This document shows, piece by piece, positions 62,301-64,000 of a DNA stretch of 64,000 bases. The translations under genes and the position numbers were made by a program. Position 1 is the first letter of the stretch. Every line of letters begins with the position of its first letter. The notes below the pieces were generated by a model. The model saw only the letters and a list, made by a program, of their open reading frames with translations, searched no databases and was not told the DNA's origin. The DNA is from Apus apus (taxonomy: Eukaryota > Chordata > Aves > Apodiformes > Apodidae): positions 54,455,905 through 54,519,904 of the forward strand of contig NC_067312.1 of the NCBI RefSeq assembly GCF_020740795.1. The letters run 5' to 3'.

Positions 62301-64000
62301 CACCAGAAGCCATTGCTTCAGACAGCTGAACTGCTGTGATTATTGTGAAATATGCTTTCTTGTCAGTAATGCTGCCTTTACTTTTCCCACTGTCGAACAG
62401 TGTAAGCTGGGGATAGTGAAGTTCATTGAAGCTGAGCAAGTGCCAGAACTTGAAGCTGTCATACACCTGGTTGTAGCCTCCAGTGATACAAGACACAGTG
62501 TTGCCACTGCAGCAGACCTCGAACTAAAGAGCAAACAAAGGTATAAATCTGAATATTTGGAAAAGATGGTGCTAGTGTTCCTAACAAAGGTAGCAGCAGT
62601 TAGTGTAGTGCAACAGAGAGACTGTGCTCTGAAAGGAGGAAAGCTGCAGTCCCCCTGCATACCTGCAAAGCTGCCATGTATTTACATGGGGCTGGGAATG
62701 GTGTCTTGCAGCTGGAGACATGGCTTGGCTCCAGAGCTGACAGGTTTAGCTGTCTGTTGTCAGTCATGTTGGTATCACTTTTGAGCCATTTTCTTACTCC
62801 TTGGTTTCCAGATTACCCTCTGTGGGTTATTGATGGTCAGTTAGGGCTTAGTAAGTGATAACAGCTGGTCAAGTTGTCTATATCATAATTCCCAGAAAAG
62901 TATACTTTCACTTAATTTATTACGGGAGTAAAAAGACTGTAATTGTGAAGTGAACAATAGTCCAGGAGGTTTGACAGCCAGTCTTTTCTGCATTATTAAA
63001 GCTTTTGCTCATCTGCAGTCCACCTTTATCATGGAAACCCATCAAGAGGCCAGAGTAATTGCCATTGGTACTGTTTGCTGAGTCATTGGTTGTGCAAGGT
63101 TTGCTGGCTCATGTAGGAGATTTGGAGTGAGAGATGCCTGCCTTTGAAATATGTAGGCGGCTTCTGTATTACTAAAAGTATGGGACTGTTTAACTTGGAG
63201 TCAAATATATAATGTGAAACCTTCTCCATTTGAGTCTGTTCATATGTCTCAGTTGTAGCAGGGATGATGATTATATTAAGTCATGACAACCTGGTTAAGG
63301 AAGCAGTCTATCCTTTGCTTCGTGTCTCATCTTTCCCTTTGTGTTGGTATTCTTTCTCTGGAGAACAAAATATATGTGTATATAAAATTCAAGTTAATGT
63401 GCAAATGTCTTTTATGAGAAATATATGCTACTTCATACCTCACTTGTTTAGAAATCAGTTTCTTTACTGCAAGATGATTCTGTCTCCTCCACTCTTTTGA
63501 AGTGTGCGTGCTTAATTTCTTACTTTCTGTGGTGTTTTGGAGTATGTGTGTGTGTTCTGAATAGTTTCATCAATAGCTAGCATTTAGATGGTTATTGTGG
63601 GCAGGCAAGTTTGTTTGAGACACCAAGATGAAATAGTCCTGGAATTAAAAATAACCTTTTCTCTCCTAAAATGTCAGAGCAACAACATTGAAGAATGGAG
63701 AAATTTGTTATCAGAAGACCATTTTGTATTCAGTCTGCCCGTATGTCTTGTTTTAATGCAAGAGAAGGGAGTATGTAGATTTCTAACAAATTATTTGGAA
63801 CTATATCGTCAGAATGTGTAGGTTAAATTTGTAATAATTTTTGTGATTATATATTATGTGGATAATTAGATCTAGATCTGTTGAAACTCTGAAAAGTTTA
63901 TATATTACTTTTAAAAGTAATCAAAGGTCAGAATCATAACATTGGTGTTCAATGTGTTTTTTTCTTTAGTTTAATTGACTGGAACAATCCTGCTATAATC
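41017..64000 (+). CDS. ECPAS: ECPAS (ECM29, KIAA0368) proteasome adapter and scaffold, N-terminal exons
   Basis: Large HEAT-repeat protein that binds the 26S proteasome and links it to endosomes, ER and motor proteins; it also acts in proteasome quality control. Exons: 41017-41053 (or alternative 40524-40545), 49896-50026, 57793-57909, 58869-58987, 60200-60352, 61695-61863, 62401-62540, and 63970 to the window end. Phases agree throughout: 299 codons with the 41017 start. Recognised stretches include [60 protein letters not shown] and [18 protein letters not shown], all nearly identical to human as I recall it. The helices are the first HEAT-like repeats, and a serine/glycine-rich loop lies around [12 protein letters not shown]. 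The ATG at 41017 has A at -3, G at +4 and a perfect GTAAGT donor. The gene is cut by the window; most of its roughly 1,850 residues lie beyond. It is divergent from DNAJC25. Confidence 0.95.
41054..49895 (+). other. ECPAS intron 1
   Basis: About 8.8 kb. The first several hundred bases remain CpG-rich (to about 41.65 kb), then the sequence is ordinary. Apart from a CR1 tail at 48243 I see no known repeat family, and the small open frames have no recognisable products. Confidence 0.7.
48243..48640 (-). mobile_element. CR1 LINE 3' end (5'-truncated)
   Basis: Plus-strand text TTGGAAAGGACCTTAAAGAT, CATCTAGCTCCAACCCCCC and the following 3' UTR are typical of CR1 read on the minus strand. It lies in ECPAS intron 1, antisense to the gene, with the ORF2 end (TCTTCTCCAGGCTGAACAGC) near 48540. 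Confidence 0.88.
52363..52452 (+). repeat. T/G low-complexity tract
   Basis: About 90 bases of TTTTTG, TTGTTT and T-run sequence in ECPAS intron 2. Confidence 0.9.
53370..53760 (+). mobile_element. CR1 LINE 3' end with intact ORF2 C-terminus
   Basis: Plus strand encodes the CR1 ORF2 C-terminal segment, with signatures [36 protein letters not shown] and [18 protein letters not shown], ending at a stop near 53671. The 3' UTR follows, with TTTTATGATTCTATGATT at the end. Sense orientation in ECPAS intron 2. Truncated at the 5' side. Confidence 0.93.
54020..54370 (+). mobile_element. Probable 3' portion of an ERVL-type LTR
   Basis: TTTTTATTATTATTTTATTA, AACCTGTTTTCATTTCAACC and CATGAGTCTCTTTTTT at about 54260-54325 match the end of the avian ERVL LTR family as I remember it (AT-rich, then CTCAACCCATGAGTTTT). 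The start is poorly defined; the LTR's TG end is not found, so the fragment is 5'-truncated. It directly precedes the CR1 at 54385. Confidence 0.6.
54385..57165 (-). mobile_element. CR1 LINE, 2.8 kb, with nearly whole but broken ORF2
   Basis: Longest transposon in the window, inserted antisense in ECPAS intron 2. On the minus strand, from 57165 down: endonuclease C-half ([18 protein letters not shown] near 56850; [10 protein letters not shown] near 56780, where the usual GDFN is changed), linker ([20 protein letters not shown]), reverse transcriptase ([57 protein letters not shown] at about 55335-55400), and the ORF2 C-terminus ([20 protein letters not shown]). The catalytic FADD codons survive at 55261-55272, but in another frame than the preceding GVPQGS segment. 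The frame is split into at least five pieces. 3' tail at 54385-54410 (ATTCTGTGATTCTG). The 5' UTR, ORF1 and the start of the endonuclease are absent. Confidence 0.93.
57910..58868 (+). other. ECPAS intron 3
   Basis: About 960 bases between the coding exons ending at 57909 and starting at 58869. Introns 4-7 (58988-60199, 60353-61694, 61864-62400, 62541-63969) are similar: AT-rich, with no recognised repeat, RNA gene or extra exon. Confidence 0.75.

Overview
This is nuclear DNA from a vertebrate, almost certainly a bird. It has intron-rich genes with GT-AG junctions, three CpG-island promoters, many CR1 LINE fragments with the avian-type tail (ATTCTATG, or its ATTCTGTG variant), and LTR pieces that look like avian ERVL LTRs. 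The gene set SHOC1, GNG10, DNAJC25, ECPAS matches human 9q31.3. From general knowledge that region corresponds to the avian Z chromosome, so a Z-linked location is likely but is an inference.

Layout. (1) 1-17.1 kb, plus strand: the last 12 coding exons of SHOC1, a meiotic crossover factor; the 5' part of the gene lies outside the window. (2) 17.1-20.8 kb: a convergent intergenic stretch with nothing recognised. (3) 20.8-26.3 kb, minus strand: GNG10, complete in two coding exons, with a 13-bp minisatellite in intron 1 and a homopurine tract just upstream. (4) 28.8-37.1 kb, minus strand: DNAJC25, complete in four coding exons, with one CR1 in intron 2 and another about 150 bp upstream of its start codon. 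(5) 37.2-40.5 kb: the divergent intergenic region between DNAJC25 and ECPAS, holding a probable solo ERVL-type LTR and an array of GC boxes. (6) 40.5-64 kb, plus strand: the 5' end of ECPAS (ECM29, the proteasome adapter and scaffold), with two possible first exons and seven further exons. The last exon is cut by the window end, and a 2.8-kb decayed CR1 sits in intron 2.

I joined the exons by hand. All splice phases agree: 623 residues of SHOC1, 68 of GNG10, 351 of DNAJC25, and 299 (or 294) codons of ECPAS. All DNAJC25 introns are phase 0 and so is the GNG10 intron, so a DNAJC25-GNG10 read-through transcript, as known in human, would stay in frame.

I found no convincing unknown system. The points most worth checking are the two phase-compatible ECPAS first exons, the GC-box minisatellite beside them, the preserved read-through frame, and the repeats placed against the GNG10 and DNAJC25 promoters.
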